Source of the DNA: Parascedosporium putredinis
Taxonomy: Eukaryota > Ascomycota > Sordariomycetes > Microascales > Microascaceae
NCBI GenBank assembly: GCA_949357655.1
Contig: CASHTG010000005.1
Span: 620,001 to 684,000, forward strand
DNA length: 64,000 nt
Direction: 5' to 3'
Under the pieces are notes generated by a model. It was not told where the DNA came from. It was given only the letters and a program-made list of their open reading frames with translations, and did no database searches. The translations under genes were made by a program, and so were the position numbers. The first letter of the stretch is position 1; the number at the start of each line of letters is the position of its first letter. Of this stretch, positions 59,706 through 64,000 are shown one piece after another.

Positions 59706-61099
59706 CTACGTTGCCTCTCCCCATCCCCTATTCCCACACCTCTTTCGATGGGTTCGAATTATCCACCCCACACACGCACACATAGACACCACACCCCTCC
59801 CCCGTTTTGTGGCCGGTACTCTTTCATCTAGAGGCTCTGGAGCCCAATCAAACACCCGCAGGCCTGAGATAGACAATATACGGGGCAGTGTCATACCCCT
59901 AGATGGAGAAGGGGAGGCAAGGTTAGGGTGAAGAAAAAGTAACGACTCTCCAAAACGAGGAAGGGACGTCAATGACAAAATCAAGTTTAGCGTGGTTTCA
60001 GTAGATCTCGCCAGCGGTGTGGACCGAAAGCAAATGGCCAACGGTGGTTCAGATGCTAAAGAAACCCGCGTCAGATAAAGACTCTGACATATTCTTCAAA
60101 AAGGTGGTTCATGACCAGAGACCAAGCTAGCAAGGCCGTGCATGAGGTCCCAAAAGACGAGGAGACTTCATGTGCGAATGTGTATCTGCACCCCTCGTCG
60201 TTCCTTTTGTTTTTTTCGTTCTCTTTTCCCTATTCAATCCTCTCTCTCCTCCCTCTCCTACTCTCTCTATCTCCCTCTCTCTCGCACTCGCATGCTTAGA
60301 TATGACGATCAGGGCAGAACAGCAAAGTGAGAGATGCTAGGCCTAAGTTTGGGCAAGCGAAAAGAGTACGCGCATCAGGAACGGGACCCAAACAAGGCCA
60401 GCAGGGCAGGTGCATATTGGGAAAACAAGATACGTACTCAGAAAGAAAGAAGAGAAAAGAAAAAAGAAAACAAGGGACGAGAGAGTAAAAGTGAGAGGCG
60501 GAGGGGGCGTTGGCCAAGGTGGAGATGCTAATGGAAGGGCCCGAAGATGGAGGGGGTGCGGATGCGAATCGTCCACTCGCGGAGGGAGGCGGATAGATGC
60601 AGAAAGGCTCCCGTCAGTGGCACATTTCTTTTCCCTTTCCTCTTTTCTCTTTTCCCATTTCTTTCTTTCTTTCTTCCTTCCACTTTCCTTTTGTTAGGGT
60701 GCCTTCAAGACAACCATCTGCTTCCTTGCTCCGGGGAAGGGGGAGCGAGGGGAAAAAAGACCGAGAGGCAGGATCAAAGAAACGGAGAATGCGTGCAGCG
60801 ATGGGCGGCATACATACCACCGGGTATTCGCAAACTCCACAGGACCACCGCGGCGATGCCGGCAAGAGAAAGCAGAGGGCGATGGAATTTGCTTTTTCTC
60901 CCTATTGACTCGAAGTACGCGATGGCCATTTCTTCTTTTATCCTCTCACTCACTTCCCCCTTCAGTCGTGAGAAGAGTTAGCTGGACAAAAAGAAATGAG
61001 CGTGGCTTGCGTTTGCAGCCTGCATCCATGTCCCGAGAACGAGGTGAGGTGGGCGAGAGAGTCGGTTTCGGCACCGGCAGGCTCACCAAAAGAAGGAAG

Positions 61100-61135
61100 A
61101 AGAAAAGAAAAAAAAAAAAAGAAAGAAAGAAAGGA
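61100..61135. repeat. A-rich (GAAA)n tract
   Basis: A12 flanked by GAAA repeats. Confidence 0.85.
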
Positions 61136-64000
61136 GAAAAAGGCGCCCGAGGGGAACCATTGATTTTCAAGGATCGGACAGCGAAAAGAGGGCCCGAAAA
61201 CACGACCGTATGTTGAGATGGCTTGACCATGTGCGTGTTGTGAGTAAGAAAGAGTCCAACGCCCACTTCCGAGGACCACTTTTCCTCGAAGCAGGTCGAT
61301 GGATTCGAAAAGTCCTTCCACCAAAATCGAACAGCGGCGAGGTAAGATGAGGGGAAAAAGAAAATAATATCCACCATGGCTTCGACAAGGAAACGAGTAG
61401 CCTCCACAACGTACCAACACCTCCCACCTCCTTGCTTTATCCTCCGGTCTCGTTCGACGAGCCAGCGCAAATGGAAGGAGGGAGAGAGTTTGTGCTCCTC
61501 TCTATCGTGTGAGTGGAATGGTGGATGTCTGCATACAGCCGCTGTCAACTCAACACTTTTGTGGAAGCCAGCCAGGAGACCTTCAGACACTGCTTCGAGA
61601 AGCCTAGTACCATGGAGAAAAGGAGAAAAAGAAAAGGGTAGATGGGAGAGAAAAAGTTTTTTGGTCTGTCCGACGCCCCTCCATAGGTCGACGCCCAAGC
61701 GAGACGTGAGGGTTACAGCTCCCGTGGCACCCACCCCAGCACCAGCTTGGTTACCTCTTCCCCCACGAGCTTGCCCGACGTACACACAAAGGACAAGACG
61801 ACAGAGATCGAGAAGAAGAAGGAAAAAATGTCCGAAGAGGTAGGGGAGGGTACAGGAAGCTGTCTCTTCACTTGACCGAGCCAATAGGCAAGCCCCATTG
61901 CTCGCCGCATCCTTTTGCACCCCCGACCGCTCTCCCCAGAGAAATGCAAGTTTCCACCCACCCACCCCCGACGCCTCCGTCCATGTACCGGAACTATTTG
62001 TTTTTCTTGTTGAGTGTAAAATGTATTACCCTTGTCTCCGTGTTTCGCCCTGCAGGAGGCAGACGTCTCGAAACGCGCGCGGGTCATGGTGCCAAACGCC
62101 ACCAGTGAAGTGCAGGGTGGCGGATGCCCCGGAGGGGGGCCAGCAGGGAAGGAAACTTTCGAGAGAAGCAAGAAGGGAGAGCATCTAGGCTTGACAGCAT
62201 CAAGATATCCATGGGCAGAGAGGTACAGCATAGGCCCCCTTATTGGCTAGACAACCCGACTTTTCCCTCCTCCGCCTCTCTAAACGAGGTCGTCGCCTGC
62301 CGAGCCCGGTCAGTGCAGCACGGCAGGAGTGCTAACCCAACCAAACGCGAACACCAAAGCAACGACGATCCATGCTCCTCGAGTCCCTAGTTCCCTGGGA
62401 TAAAGTCAGCCTCTGTTGCCACTCGTAGAGGCTGTATCTCCACGGCTGCGGGCAGCCGGACAGACAAGGGGGTCCCCACATGCCCTCCACAATGTCACTG
62501 ACACCCGTGAGATCCTTTCTTTGGTGGTGATCGTGCTTGTTCCTGAAGCTATATGCTCCTTGATCCTACAGAGAGGCCAGAGGAGTCAGCTTGGCCCTTT
62601 TCACCCAAGGCGAGGCACGTCTCAAAGGCCGTCCAGATAGCAGAACCCAACCCTGCCTACTTCTCCTCTCCCTGTGGGTTCCTCTCTATAGAAGCACGGC
62701 AACTGCGCGCAAGAAGCTTGAGCAGGACTAGGAGCGGAGGCCCGTGGCAGGCAAACAGCGGGAATACCATTCAGGGAGTCAGCCCCTTTCCATCTCCGAC
62801 GTTGCCGACAGGCGATGTCCTACCACGATTCGGAACCCACTAACCGAACATTTCTTGCGTTTCCACCATCAGGCCCGATCGAAAAGAAGCATCCCCGCCC
62901 TGCTCCCTTGGGCCAGAATGCTAGATTTCCGAATTAAGAATGGCCACCGAGAGGCTCGAAGAGGGTAGATAAAATGCACCCCTGGGGAGGTCAGTAGGTT
63001 TCAGATGAGGATACAATGATTACCGGGTGTTACGACGGGTGTTGGCAAAGTGAGAGTACCCGGCACACATGTGGTGCGGTGTAACTGGGAGTGCGCTGAA
63101 ATCGGACGTGTGCATCGATTCCCATATTGTCCCCCTAGAGGAATGGCAATACATGATGCGGTGCGAGCAAGAAAGCGAAGGCTGGCGTTGGTCTAGGCGC
63201 GGGGACGTATGGGCGTCGCACAGCATCCATCCCCTGACCAGCGAAAAGCCCTTATTCAAGATGTTAAGTGTAGGAGCCAGGGGGTATACGCTCCGGGGTT
63301 GGTCGGGGAAAGTCAGGCCAGTACTGCCGTCAACCAAGTAGCTCAGTATTGCGGCGCTAGACCATTCTATCAGGCCATTTGTGAGATTGGAAGAGAAACA
63401 ACAGCCTGATGCTTTACGTTCGATCCAAGCGCCGCTCCTTGTTCAGGTCCTCGGGAGCCTAGGACGTGGCCTATACAGCTCCTCAGTCGCAGGCCTACTT
63501 GCCACAGCGTATCGAGCTCGCAATCCACAAGGCAACAAGAATCGACACACGTGCAGAGAAAGACAGGGTTCACAACGCAATGACATGGTGTAGGAACCAA
63601 CGAGACACCAACCTTAATAGAAGACGGTTCAGAGATCGTACATCTTCAGCTCGTCCAACCGCCGCGTTGCACGATGCGGAGGCGAGTGCAACAGGAGAGA
63701 ACCTCGTGATGTGTCACGACACTGCCGCAGAGCGAGTACCGGCATTTGGCGAGTTGCTTTATCAGAGGTGATGGTTCATGATAAGAAGTGTCAATGGCAA
63801 CAACCTCGGCCGCTTGGGGGAGGGAGGATGGGGTCAAAGTCAAAGATGGAGACATCCCGGTGGATTTTCCAGTCAAAAATTAGTGTCAAGCAAGATTTTT
63901 GATTATGGGTTTCAATCTGCGAGAAGAATTCATCTTGATAACAAAGGAGCACCATGCTCGCCCGCGATACTCCGTTGGCTGAGAGCAGAATGGCTCCTGA

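Larger units (their letters stand above)
56510..64000. other. Gene-free, microsatellite-rich right end
   Basis: About 7.5 kb upstream of the KilA-N gene with no recognised gene. The longest open frame (339 codons, 60946-61965, minus) is arginine/serine/phenylalanine-rich and shows no family features. A long leader for the transcription factor, non-coding RNA or weakly conserved genes cannot be excluded. Confidence 0.45.

Noticed and set aside
60946..61965. 339-codon open frame on the minus strand
   Set aside because: Its composition follows the local purine/pyrimidine tracts, it crosses A-rich microsatellites, and no domain or motif is visible.
1..64000. CRISPR arrays, phage, insertion sequences, 5S or other rRNA
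   Set aside because: No regularly spaced repeats, no transposase-like protein and no rRNA-like sequence were found; the genome is fungal.

Overview
This 64 kb window looks like nuclear DNA of a filamentous ascomycete, probably a Sordariomycete. The evidence is short spliceosomal introns (about 55-170 nt) with GT...AG ends and CTAAC/CTGAC-like branch sites, GC-rich coding exons in pyrimidine-rich intergenic DNA, intron-containing nuclear proline tRNAs, and fungal-type proteins (Sec1, Urb1, an Xbp1-like KilA-N factor, Cns1/TTC4, a phytase-type acid phosphatase). There are no operons, phages or CRISPR arrays. Gene density is low: about eleven protein genes and two tRNA genes, with several gene-free stretches of 3-7 kb.

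Layout, left to right: the 3' end of a ZZ zinc-finger protein with an acidic tail (+); an SDR oxidoreductase (+); sec1, the exocytic SNARE regulator (+); convergent to it, an eIF4E-binding 4E-T-like protein (-); urb1, the 60S ribosome biogenesis factor (-); a 6.8 kb gene-free divergent region; a conserved-looking fungal protein of unknown role (+); a membrane-anchored histidine acid phosphatase (+); a small single-pass membrane protein (+); an inositol-monophosphatase family enzyme (+); an AT-richer accessory stretch (about 35-41 kb) with two intron-bearing tRNA-Pro genes, relics of a GH3 beta-glucosidase and a flavin monooxygenase, and tandem repeats; about 6 kb without genes; an MFS transporter (+); the Hsp90 co-chaperone cns1/TTC4 (+); an Xbp1-like KilA-N/APSES transcription factor (-); and about 7.5 kb of non-coding, microsatellite-rich DNA.

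The most important observation for anyone using this sequence is that nearly every recognisable gene is broken by one to about seven single- or double-base shifts. Almost all lie in short homopolymers (GGGG, CCCC, AAAAA, TTTT) and almost all are explained by lost bases, while protein similarity continues on both sides. Unrelated housekeeping genes (sec1, urb1, cns1) cannot all be pseudogenes, so this is best read as homopolymer contraction in the assembly. Coordinates below are therefore gene spans on the sequence as given; the reading frame changes inside them at the sites listed.

The genes do not form a biosynthetic cluster. They are mostly independent housekeeping functions: secretion, mRNA cap-binding regulation, ribosome assembly, chaperone function, phosphate release and transcription control. 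I found no convincing new multi-gene system. The best leads are the relic/tRNA island at 35-41 kb, the uncharacterised coiled-coil protein at 24.8-26.5 kb, the membrane-anchored phytase-like enzyme with an Asp run, and the large conserved-regulator-style intergenic regions.
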